From NCBI GenBank assembly GCA_021323355.1, contig JAJONK010000118.1, positions 1-7,264 of the forward strand: DNA of 7,264 nt, read 5' to 3'. A program made the translations under genes and the position numbers. Below the pieces are notes generated by a model. That model did not search any database. It was not told where the DNA came from and worked only from the letters and a program-made list of their open reading frames with translations. Position 1 is the first letter of the stretch, and every line of letters starts with the position of its first letter. Of the stretch, positions 1-6,088 are shown one piece after another. The DNA comes from Deltaproteobacteria bacterium (lineage in GTDB: Bacteria; Desulfobacterota; Binatia; UBA9968).

Positions 1-1209
1 TGCGGATGCGGCGATCGCGCAGACGGCGCCGCAAACGCCAAAGCTCCAATTGACGCCGATCACCGAGGCGGCTGTACCGATAATAACACTGCCCAGAGAC
101 CACAAGCCGCGATCCATAAAGAACAAACTTAAGACTCGCCCCAGCAGATGCGACGGCGTGGCAACTTGTATAGCCGTGTTGGACAGGGCGCGTTCGGCTA
201 TCTGGCTAAAACCTACCATCGCTAGAAAAATCAGTGACAAGACAAATGACTGAGAAAACGCGAAAAGAATCAGGGAAAACGCAAACCCCAGAACACAGTA
301 ACAGATCGCGTGAACGCCAACGCGCAGCTTCTTCACCGTAGCAAGACTCAACGATGCTACGGTGGCGCCAAGTCCAGGCGCAGCCATCAGGAGACCGAAT
401 CCCGTCGGCCCGACTTGTAGTATGTTGGTGGCAAAGACCGGGACAAAGCGATTATATGGCGCACCGAACAGAGCCACTACATAAGAGATACCGACGATGT
501 AGAGGATTCGGCGATTGTCCCTGACGTACCGGAATCCTTCTCCGATGTCCTCCAACAAGCTTTGCTTATCCCGGCGTTTCTCCCACGGCGGCAGATCCAT
601 TAGATAGAGATTGAACAGAAGCGCGACGAAGCTCAGCGCATTGATCAAAAAACAGCCGGCTACGCCGATGAACGAGATGATCACGCCTCCGACGGAGGGC
701 CCTAAAATTTTGGAGAAATTGAAAACCGATGATTGCAGGCCGATGGCATTGAGCAACTCCTCCTTCGGCACCAGACTATTGACCAGCGACTGCCGCGCCG
801 TCTGATTAATCGTATTGACCACTCCTAAAAAGAACGCCAGGCCTGCTATGTGCCAAAACTCAATGAATTCGAACTCCACCGCGAGCCAGTAGATAATCGC
901 CTGCGTCATCGCCAGCGCTTGAGTAACTTGCAGGACCCGGCGACGATCGAAGCGGTCCGCAATCGCGCCACCGACCGCCCCAACCAGGAGGCGGGGAAGG
1001 GTATCGAAAAACGCGATCACGCCGAGCGCGACCGGCGAACGCGTCAGCTCCCAGACGAGCCAGCTCTGAGCGATGTTCTGCATAAAATCGCCGGAACTCG
1101 AGATCAAGGCGCCTTCCATGAGCAGACGGAAGTTACGATGTCTGAGCGAGCGCAGGGTTCTAAAATTCCAGAGGCGTTGCACGGTAATTCTATCAGTAAA
1201 AAGTTTCAC
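1..1209 (-). CDS. MFS transporter, EntS/MFS_3-type exporter (partial, 3' end off window)
   Basis: This is an inner-membrane proton-coupled drug or siderophore exporter of the major facilitator superfamily, closest in layout to the MFS_3/EntS group. The reading frame is open from position 1263 to the left edge, giving 403 visible codons without a stop; family members are usually about 410-540 residues, so most of the protein is present. Visible marks are the N-terminal LRHRNFRLL segment (about residues 22-30), the GDFMQNIAQSWLVWELT segment of helix 1 (40-56), the motif-A loop GAIADRFDRRRVL (81-93), the motif-C-like KILGPSVGGVI (167-177) and the C-half loop TPSHLLGRVLSL (351-362). Many hydrophobic stretches alternate with short loops. 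I chose the GTG at 1209 because GAAGG lies about 10 nt upstream; GTG at 1182 is an alternative, while ATG at 1119 would cut conserved residues. It is divergent from the cupin gene. The substrate cannot be read from sequence. Confidence 0.9.
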   Translation of the reverse strand, partial: MKLFTDRITVQRLWNFRTLRSLRHRNFRLLMEGALISSSGDFMQNIAQSWLVWELTRSPVALGVIAFFDTLPRLLVGAVGGAIADRFDRRRVLQVTQALAMTQAIIYWLAVEFEFIEFWHIAGLAFFLGVVNTINQTARQSLVNSLVPKEELLNAIGLQSSVFNFSKILGPSVGGVIISFIGVAGCFLINALSFVALLFNLYLMDLPPWEKRRDKQSLLEDIGEGFRYVRDNRRILYIVGISYVVALFGAPYNRFVPVFATNILQVGPTGFGLLMAAPGLGATVASLSLATVKKLRVGVHAICYCVLGFAFSLILFAFSQSFVLSLIFLAMVGFSQIAERALSNTAIQVATPSHLLGRVLSLFFMDRGLWSLGSVIIGTAASVIGVNWSFGVCGAVCAIAASA

Positions 1210-1310
1210 CAGTTTGACGCCTTCGTGGATGTAATGCAAAGACTCGGTTCGAAATCTGCTTCAGCCGCTTCGCAGCACTCAACACAAGTTTGACTGTATG
1301 CGGTGGCAAA

Positions 1311-1339
1311 TTGTATCAAGCCGGCGATAGGCCTATGAT
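1311..1339 (+). promoter_or_regulatory. candidate sigma70-type promoter for the cupin dioxygenase gene
   Basis: TTGTAT (1311-1316) and TATGAT (1334-1339) are separated by exactly 17 nt and lie 33 bp upstream of the ATG at 1373. The -10 box matches consensus at 5 of 6 positions; the -35 box matches only 3 of 6. A perfect 10-bp palindrome ATAGGCCTAT (1327-1336) overlaps the upstream half of the -10 box, so repression there is conceivable. This is read by eye and not scored against background. Confidence 0.35.
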
Positions 1340-1372
1340 ATTTTCTCTGACCGCCGCCAAAGGAGAACACCA

Positions 1373-1888
1373 ATGGAGAAGATGCCAATTGTGAATTTAC
1401 TTGAGCAGACCCGGCAGCTATCGGAAAGCGGCCAACGCGTTCGAGTTCTTTGGCAGCATCCGGACACGCTGGTCTTCATCGCGCGCGGCCGAGAGTACCG
1501 CAGCGAGTTTCACATCAATCCGAGTGACGAAACAATGTACATGATCAAAGGTGAAATGCGATTACATTACCGCACGCCGGAGGGCAAAGAAGAAGTTGCC
1601 GTGATCCCGGAAGGAGCGATGATCTATACTCCTGCCGGCACGCCGCATTCTCCCCGGTTTGCCGCCGATGCCTTTGCGTTGATTTCAGAACGGAAGAGGC
1701 GCGAGAGCGAGACTGACCGCTTTCACTGGTACTGCCAGAAATGCGATGCTTTGCTCCACGAAGAAACGTTCACCGTGAAGGACTATGCCGACGACCCGGT
1801 CTCCAAAGCGTACGATAAATTTTTTGGCAGCAAAGAATTTAGAACCTGCAGATGCGGCGAGGTCATGGCAGTACCGGAATCTCTCTGA
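1373..1888 (+). CDS. 3-hydroxyanthranilate 3,4-dioxygenase-like cupin
   Basis: A 171-residue non-haem Fe(II) cupin of the 3-hydroxyanthranilate 3,4-dioxygenase family; characterised members open the ring of 3-hydroxyanthranilate to aminocarboxymuconate semialdehyde in tryptophan or nitroaromatic breakdown, in the cytoplasm. Length fits the bacterial form (about 174). Iron ligands are recognisable as H47, E53 (RSEFHINPSDE) and H92 (TPHSP). Family substrate-binding residues appear as R43, R95 and E106. The C-terminal rubredoxin-like iron site is present as C121/C124 (WYCQKC) and C159/C161 (TCRCG). Two oddities relative to my recollection of the Ralstonia/Cupriavidus enzyme: the HSPQR segment is one residue shorter (HSPR), and the second cysteine pair is CxC instead of CxxC. 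The start is supported by AAAGGAG at 1359-1365, 7 nt upstream. No other kynurenine-pathway gene is adjacent, so the substrate may differ. Family assignment is firm, exact substrate is not. Confidence 0.85.
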   Translation: MEKMPIVNLLEQTRQLSESGQRVRVLWQHPDTLVFIARGREYRSEFHINPSDETMYMIKGEMRLHYRTPEGKEEVAVIPEGAMIYTPAGTPHSPRFAADAFALISERKRRESETDRFHWYCQKCDALLHEETFTVKDYADDPVSKAYDKFFGSKEFRTCRCGEVMAVPESL

Positions 1889-1904
1889 TCTCGATCATTC
1901 AACA

Positions 1905-2055
1905 GTTCAAAGGTTCAACGTTCAACGCCTTAATCCTATTTAGATCTCAGGACGGCTTTTCTCTCTTGCAGCGTTGTGAAAGGCGGAGCCGCCGGGCTGC
2001 CCATGCGCCGAGTAGAGTGGCGCAAGGAACCTTTTCTAACGTTGAACGTTTGAAC
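1905..2055. repeat. structured intergenic inverted-repeat element between convergent genes
   Basis: Two 18-nt arms, GTTCAAAGGTTCAACGTT at 1905-1922 and its complement at 2038-2055, match at 17 of 18 positions around a 115-nt centre. The left arm is itself built from tandem TTCAA-containing units of 7-8 nt starting near 1898 and running to about 1927. The centre has further self-complementary parts: GGCGGAGCCGCC (1983-1994), GGGCTGCCC (1994-2002) and TGCGCC/GGCGCA (2004-2009 with 2019-2024, 9-nt loop). It fills almost the whole gap between two convergent stop codons. It could be a REP/MITE-like dispersed element or a bidirectional transcript end. No transposase is present, and I cannot see from this window alone whether it is repeated elsewhere. 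Confidence 0.6.
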
Positions 2056-2069
2056 GTGTCCACTTTCCT

Positions 2070-3059
2070 TCAGATGTTCAGTTCTTTCGAGCGATCATAA
2101 TCATGACGCGGACCCCTCACGGCGCCTTTCCGCGGAAACAGCTTGTCGATTTCAGCTAGTTCGTCCGGCGTTAATACGATCTCTGCCGCAGCAGCATTTT
2201 CTTCTAAATGCGCGATCCGGCGCGTTCCCGGAATCGGCACGAAATTATCTCCCTGATGCAGAATCCATGCGAGAGATAGCTGCGCTAATGTACATTTCTT
2301 CGCATCGGCAATCTGTTGTAGACGACTGAGCAATCGAGCATTGTGTTGGAAATTCTCCTCGTGGAACCGCGGCGCTTTGCGCCGGCTATCTTTTGGGTCT
2401 AAGTCAGACACGCTCTTTACTGCGCCAGCGAAAAAGCCCCGGCCAAGTGCGTAGTACGAAACAAAACCGATGCCGAGCTCCTTAACGACTGGAATCGTGT
2501 CGGTCTCATAATCGCGAGTCCATAGAGAATACTCGCTTTGTAGAGCGGCAATTGGATGAACCGCATTGGCTCGGCGAATCGTGTGCGGTCCGGCTTCGCT
2601 TAGTCCTATGTGGCGAATCTTTCCTTGCTCGATTAACCGAACCATGGCGCTGATGGTTTCTTCGATCGGAACCTGCGGATCGACGCGATGCAAATAGTAA
2701 ACATCAATGGTTTCCATCTGCAGCCGTCGCAAGGAGGCTTCACAGGCCGCTGACACATACTCGGCGCTCGCGTTGACTTCGCGTCCTTTTGCCCAGGGCT
2801 GCCCGCGCAAATTGCCGAACTTCGACGCAAGCACGACCTGATCGCGCTTGCCTTTGAGGGCTTTGGCTAGGAGTTCTTCATTGTTCCCGTTGTTGTGATC
2901 GGCTGTGTCGATAAAGTTGATGCCCAGATCGATGGCCCGATGGAGCACATCGATGTCTCGCCTTTCATCCGTGGCGCTGAGCTTTCCTTGAAATGTTGGA
3001 CAGCCATAACCGATGGCGGATACTTTTAATCGCTTCTTGCCCAGATACCGATACTGCAT
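2070..3059 (-). CDS. aldo/keto reductase family protein lacking the catalytic tyrosine
   Basis: A 329-residue cytoplasmic (alpha/beta)8-barrel protein of the aldo/keto reductase superfamily, resembling the YajO/YakC/Tas-type branch of NADPH-dependent carbonyl reductases. Landmarks in order: N-terminal RYLGKKRLKVSAIGYGC (4-20), the D51 motif FIDTADHNNGNNEE (49-62), K80 in VVLASKFG (75-82), H124 in IDVYYLHRVDP (118-128), GKIRHIGLSEA (146-156), LQSEYSLW (173-180), and the cofactor-phosphate end FVPIPGTRRIAHLEENAAA (273-291). Three of the usual tetrad are present (D51, K80, H124). The tyrosine normally five residues after the Asp is N56 (sequence DHNNG), and the loop is about one residue shorter than usual. 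Activity may therefore be lost or changed. The start has AAAGGA about 10 nt upstream on this strand. It is divergent from the TctC-type gene and convergent with the cupin gene. Substrate unknown. Confidence 0.9.
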   Translation of the reverse strand: MQYRYLGKKRLKVSAIGYGCPTFQGKLSATDERRDIDVLHRAIDLGINFIDTADHNNGNNEELLAKALKGKRDQVVLASKFGNLRGQPWAKGREVNASAEYVSAACEASLRRLQMETIDVYYLHRVDPQVPIEETISAMVRLIEQGKIRHIGLSEAGPHTIRRANAVHPIAALQSEYSLWTRDYETDTIPVVKELGIGFVSYYALGRGFFAGAVKSVSDLDPKDSRRKAPRFHEENFQHNARLLSRLQQIADAKKCTLAQLSLAWILHQGDNFVPIPGTRRIAHLEENAAAAEIVLTPDELAEIDKLFPRKGAVRGPRHDYDRSKELNI

Positions 3060-3102
3060 GCGACGATGTTCCTTTCTTCTGCGACACTATTGTCCTTGCC
3101 GG

Positions 3103-3124
3103 CGCTGCAATGCAAGTTGCAGCG
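3103..3124. promoter_or_regulatory. perfect 8-6-8 palindrome, candidate operator in the divergent gap
   Basis: CGCTGCAA (3103-3110) and TTGCAGCG (3117-3124) are perfect complements around a 6-nt centre, TGCAAG. The site sits roughly mid-way between the starts of the divergent aldo/keto reductase (3059) and TctC-type (3222) genes, a placement usual for a regulator that controls both. A possible TTGCAG -35 (3117-3122) overlaps the right arm, with AATAAT at 3142-3147 as a possible -10, although the 19-nt spacer is long. No regulator gene lies in the window, so the binding protein is unknown. Confidence 0.4.
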
Positions 3125-3209
3125 GGAAGAATATTTCTGCTAATAATCCGAGACTCTGCGGACGCTTCCGAACTTTCACTCAAGGCCGATTGCGTCCATC
3201 GAAATGCAC

Positions 3210-3216
3210 AAAGGAG
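3210..3216 (+). promoter_or_regulatory. ribosome binding site deciding the TctC-type start
   Basis: AAAGGAG lies 5 nt upstream of the ATG at 3222. It falls inside the reading frame if the upstream in-frame ATG at 3204 were used, and that codon has no comparable site. It therefore favours 3222, which also gives a cleaner signal peptide. Confidence 0.75.
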
Positions 3217-3221
3217 ATCTC

Positions 3222-4256
3222 ATGATCCACAGGGACGTTCTCTGGACCGCGATATCGGCGACGTGGTTTGTCATATTTACACTGGCGACGTCAGCCATCG
3301 CGCAGGAGTCATTTTACCAAGGCAAGACAGTCAGAGTCATCGTCGGCGGTTCGGCCGGCGGCGGCTATGACACCTACACTCGCCTGATCGCGCGCCATCT
3401 CGGCAAGCACGTCCCTGGCAATCCGAACTTCGTCGTTGAAAACATGACCGGCGCCGGAACTTTGATTTCGGCAAATCACGTCTACAAGGTTGCCAAACCG
3501 GACGGTCTGACCATCGGCCATTTTATCGGCGGTTTGCTTCTCCAGCAGGTGCTGGGCAAGCCAGGCATCGAATTCGACGGGCAGAAATTCGAATATCTCG
3601 GTGTCCCGGCGCAAGACAACACGGTGATCGGCATCAGCAAAGCGAGCGGCGTAAGCAGCATCGAAAACTGGTTGGCAACTAAGACCAGCCTCAAGTTCGG
3701 CGGCGTCGGGCCGGGATCGGCCACCGATGACATCGCCAAGGTTGTGCGCGCCACAGTAGGAGTGCCGATGCAGTTAGTAAGCGGCTATAAAGGCACCGCC
3801 GATATCCGATTGGCGATCAACAGCGGCGAGTTGCACGGGGTCGCCAACTCCTGGGAATCGTTTAAATCCGGGTGGGTCCAGGAGATTCAGTCCGGCTCGG
3901 TTATGATTGTCTTGCAGATGATACCCGAGCGGCGCCATCCGGAATTACCCAAGGTGCCGATGATTACCGATATCGTTAAGAGCGAAGATGCGCGAAAAAT
4001 CATCCAAGCAGGAATTTACGACTACGCGGCGATTGCACGTCCCTACGTCTTCCCACCGAACACACCCAAGGATCGCGTGCTCATGCTTCGCAAGGGTCTC
4101 GTTGAAACCTATAAAGATCCGGAGTTTATCGCGGATGCGCAAAAGGCACGACTGGACATGAGTCCGCTTACCGGCGAAGAGTTGGAAAAAGTGGTCGCTC
4201 GCACTTATAAACTCGAGAAGCCGATTATCGAGAAGTTAAAAGAGATCTTAAAGTAG
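3222..4256 (+). CDS. tripartite tricarboxylate transporter (TctC/Bug-family) substrate-binding protein
   Basis: A 344-residue periplasmic solute receptor of the TctC/Bug family, which binds carboxylates, amino acids or aromatic acids and usually delivers them to a TctA/TctB membrane pair. Residues 1-27 form a Sec signal peptide (basic MIHR start, hydrophobic core, cleavage likely after SAIA, before QES); there is no lipobox cysteine. The mature protein starts with the first strand KTVRVIVGGSAGGGYDTYTR (35-54), where the GGGYD loop is the conserved ligand-contact region, followed by VENMTGAGTLISANHVY (72-88), the second family signature, and the hinge region GVGPGSATDD. The TYTR and VPGNPNF variants mark the divergent branch common in soil metagenomes, so a citrate ligand should not be assumed. 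No tctA or tctB is visible: it is an orphan receptor here. The hydrolase 42 bp downstream on the same strand is probably co-transcribed, suggesting its ligand may be an amide or a related acid (inference). Confidence 0.92.
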   Translation: MIHRDVLWTAISATWFVIFTLATSAIAQESFYQGKTVRVIVGGSAGGGYDTYTRLIARHLGKHVPGNPNFVVENMTGAGTLISANHVYKVAKPDGLTIGHFIGGLLLQQVLGKPGIEFDGQKFEYLGVPAQDNTVIGISKASGVSSIENWLATKTSLKFGGVGPGSATDDIAKVVRATVGVPMQLVSGYKGTADIRLAINSGELHGVANSWESFKSGWVQEIQSGSVMIVLQMIPERRHPELPKVPMITDIVKSEDARKIIQAGIYDYAAIARPYVFPPNTPKDRVLMLRKGLVETYKDPEFIADAQKARLDMSPLTGEELEKVVARTYKLEKPIIEKLKEILK

Positions 4257-4289
4257 TTTTGTGGCATCTGTGTGGCGCGACCCAAATTT

Positions 4290-4294
4290 GGAGG
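4290..4294 (+). promoter_or_regulatory. ribosome binding site deciding the cysteine hydrolase start
   Basis: GGAGG ends 4 nt before the ATG at 4299. The longer frame from GTG 4272 would include this site in its coding part and has no equally good upstream site, so 4299 is preferred. Confidence 0.65.
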
Positions 4295-4298
4295 TGCG

Positions 4299-4964
4299 AT
4301 GGAAGACGTATTGACGACATTGGAACAGAAAGTAAATCCAGAGCATGCTGCCGTGCTCGTGATCGATATTCAGAATGATTTTTGCCATGAGGACGGGTAT
4401 CTGCGCAAACTCGGCTTGGACATCTCTGCCACACAGTCTATGGTGCCGCGCCTCGTGCAATTCCTTGATGAAGCACGGAAAGCTAACGTTAAGATAATTT
4501 TCGTTCAGGGAATCTACAACAACCGATATCTTTCCGGACCATTTGTTGAAAAGGACAGAAAGCACGGCCTCAACAATGAAAGATGTTTGGAGGGGAGCTG
4601 GGGGGCCGAGTTTTATAAAGTGACGCCGCTCGCAACCGAACCAGTGATCCGAAAGCATCGCTACAGTGCTTTTGTCAGGACGGAACTGGATCAGATTCTG
4701 CAAGAGGCAGGTATCAAAACTCTGATTCTAACGGGCGTTACGACCAACGTGTGCGTCGAGTCGACGGCGAGAGACGGCTTCATGCGTGATTACTACATCG
4801 TTTTTCTCAGTGACTGCACGGCCACATTCAGCCAAGAGGTTCATGAGACAACCCTCGGCAATATAACAAGACACTTCGGCACGGTTGCGACATCGTCCGA
4901 GACCCTCGGCGTCTGGCATGGATATCAAGGAAGGTACGGCCAAACCGGGACAGGCAGACTGTAA
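4299..4964 (+). CDS. isochorismatase-family cysteine hydrolase (RutB / N-carbamoylsarcosine amidase-like)
   Basis: A 221-residue cytoplasmic hydrolase of the isochorismatase-like cysteine hydrolase superfamily; the branch with this motif set cleaves amide or carbamoyl bonds (ureidoacrylate, N-carbamoylsarcosine, biuret, maleamate) and releases ammonia or carbamate. The catalytic triad is visible: D23 in VLVIDIQNDF (19-28), K119 in VIRKHRYSAF (116-125) and C152 in GVTTNVCVESTARDG (146-160), preceded by the usual non-proline cis-peptide region at V147-T148. The segment GYLRKLGLDIS (33-43) and the SWG...KHRYSAF layout resemble RutB as I recall it, but no other rut gene is near, so ureidoacrylate is not assumed. 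It follows the TctC-type gene by 42 bp and is likely in its operon. It is convergent with the NMT1-like gene, with 15 bp between stop codons. A true isochorismatase role is unlikely because no siderophore genes are present. Confidence 0.9.
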   Translation: MEDVLTTLEQKVNPEHAAVLVIDIQNDFCHEDGYLRKLGLDISATQSMVPRLVQFLDEARKANVKIIFVQGIYNNRYLSGPFVEKDRKHGLNNERCLEGSWGAEFYKVTPLATEPVIRKHRYSAFVRTELDQILQEAGIKTLILTGVTTNVCVESTARDGFMRDYYIVFLSDCTATFSQEVHETTLGNITRHFGTVATSSETLGVWHGYQGRYGQTGTGRL

Positions 4965-4979
4965 GCCGAAGTACACCGA

Positions 4980-5963
4980 TCATCGGTAAAGCTTGTCGAT
5001 AAAGCCGCTTTGATCGATTTCGCGTAAATATTGCATATCGTAAAAGTCCGCAGGTTTGAATTTTTTGACCGCAGTATTTTTTTCGCCAAGCACTTCGATT
5101 ACGGCTCTCACCGCCTCGTCGTCACTAAATGGCTTGGCTGGATAAAGACGGAGAAAGAAATCATAGGTATCTTCCAAAGACTCGCGGTCCGAGTTCCGAG
5201 TCCACTTACTGAGAACACTCAGAGTCTCTTCCTTGTTTTTGCGGAGAAAGGCAATGGCTTCGGAAAATCCCCGGAGAAAGTTGAGGACACTGGTCCGGTT
5301 TTTCCGTCCATAATCGCTAGTGATAAAAATCGATCCGTAGGCAAACTTAATCCCGGCGTCTTGAAAACTCGTCAAAAGATTGAAGCCAAGTTTTCTAGCG
5401 GTCAACGTGTCCGGCGGCGAAATCACCGTCCCATCGACGCTGCCAACTTTTAACGCGGCAAAACGCGCAGCGGCGTCACCAATCCCGAGGATCACGGCAT
5501 CCTTGGCAGGATCCACTCCGAGATTCTTCAGCGCAAGCCTCAGCGCGATATCCGATATAGCACCCAGCCGGCTGACGGCAAACCGCTTGCCCTTGAGTTG
5601 ATTGGCGGATTTGATCCGGTCGGAAGTCACCAGCGTGTACGGCAGCGTGTTCATGTAATCCGTAATCGAGATCATGTCCGCTCCAGCCAGTTTCGCTTCA
5701 ATACCGGACGAGGTTCCCGATGCCGCGTATTGAATCTCGCCCGCCAGAAGTGATTGAACCGCCACAGACCCGGAACGGACCATGATCAGTTCGGAATCCA
5801 GACCATGTTTTTTAAATAGCCTTTTCTCCTGTCCAACATAGAGCGGCAACAACGTTCCGCTGATGCCAGGGATCGCAACTCGTATCGACTGCGCCGATGC
5901 TGTCCTGCTAGAAAATACGCCTAGCAATATGGAGATTAGAATAGCGGCTGATTTAAGGGCCAT
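4980..5963 (-). CDS. NMT1/THI5-like ABC transporter substrate-binding protein
   Basis: A 327-residue periplasmic receptor of the SsuA/THI5/NMT1-like type-2 fold, the group that binds alkanesulfonates, nitrate, pyrimidine precursors, phthalate-like acids and many unknown ligands for ABC importers. Residues 1-24 are a Sec signal peptide (LK-rich start, hydrophobic core, cleavage likely after TASA). Family landmarks follow: LYVGQEKRLFKKHGLDSELI (41-60), the SGSVAVQSLLAGEIQYA region (64-80) that lines the cleft, the SANQLKGKRFAVSRLG hinge strand (119-134), the LKNLGVDP segment (145-152) and FAALKVGSVDGTVISPP (168-184). Length is normal. The start at 5963 is supported by AGGAGG at 5972-5977, 8 nt away. 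No ABC permease or ATPase gene is adjacent, so it is an orphan receptor in this window. It shares direction with UbiD, but 437 bp separate them, so a shared transcript is doubtful. Ligand unknown. Confidence 0.9.
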   Translation of the reverse strand: MALKSAAILISILLGVFSSRTASAQSIRVAIPGISGTLLPLYVGQEKRLFKKHGLDSELIMVRSGSVAVQSLLAGEIQYAASGTSSGIEAKLAGADMISITDYMNTLPYTLVTSDRIKSANQLKGKRFAVSRLGAISDIALRLALKNLGVDPAKDAVILGIGDAAARFAALKVGSVDGTVISPPDTLTARKLGFNLLTSFQDAGIKFAYGSIFITSDYGRKNRTSVLNFLRGFSEAIAFLRKNKEETLSVLSKWTRNSDRESLEDTYDFFLRLYPAKPFSDDEAVRAVIEVLGEKNTAVKKFKPADFYDMQYLREIDQSGFIDKLYR

Positions 5964-5971
5964 GTCGAATG

Positions 5972-5977
5972 CCTCCT
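5972..5977 (-). promoter_or_regulatory. ribosome binding site of the NMT1-like gene
   Basis: A full AGGAGG on the minus strand lies 8 nt before the ATG at 5963. This is the strongest Shine-Dalgarno match in the window and fixes the start; the signal peptide that follows agrees. No convincing -35/-10 pair was found further upstream. Confidence 0.7.
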
Positions 5978-6088
5978 GGCTTTTGTGCCGTGCATCGTAG
6001 CAATTCAGGAATCAAGCCGAATTTTGTGCGACTGAGTTTATCCGGGATCTTTCCTACGAAGCAAGTTGTTTTTGCCGAAGCTTAGCTC

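Noticed and set aside
850..1293. A 147-codon open frame on the plus strand
   Set aside because: It lies antisense to the well-supported MFS exporter, is rich in Arg/Asp/Gln in a low-complexity way typical of shadow frames, and resembles no family.
1852..2100. An 82-codon plus-strand frame across the cupin end and the inverted-repeat element
   Set aside because: It overlaps the cupin C-terminus in another frame and is made mostly of the repeat; no ribosome binding site or family resemblance.
2993..3370. A 125-codon plus-strand frame crossing the divergent gap
   Set aside because: It overlaps both the start of the reductase and the start of the TctC-type gene, ignores their ribosome binding sites, and has no recognisable domain.
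4248..4703. A 151-codon minus-strand frame
   Set aside because: Antisense to the cysteine hydrolase, whose catalytic motifs are unambiguous; the frame shows no domain marks.
1373..4964. One continuous kynurenine or aromatic degradation operon
   Set aside because: The genes change direction repeatedly with divergent and convergent gaps, so they cannot form one transcript, and the other pathway enzymes are absent.
4975..4987. Inverted repeat ACCGAT-C-ATCGGT between the convergent stops, as a terminator
   Set aside because: The hairpin could have only a 5-bp stem with a 3-nt loop and no T run on either side, and it includes the receptor's stop codon; too weak to call a terminator.
5031..5453. 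A 140-codon plus-strand frame
   Set aside because: Antisense shadow of the NMT1-like receptor gene.
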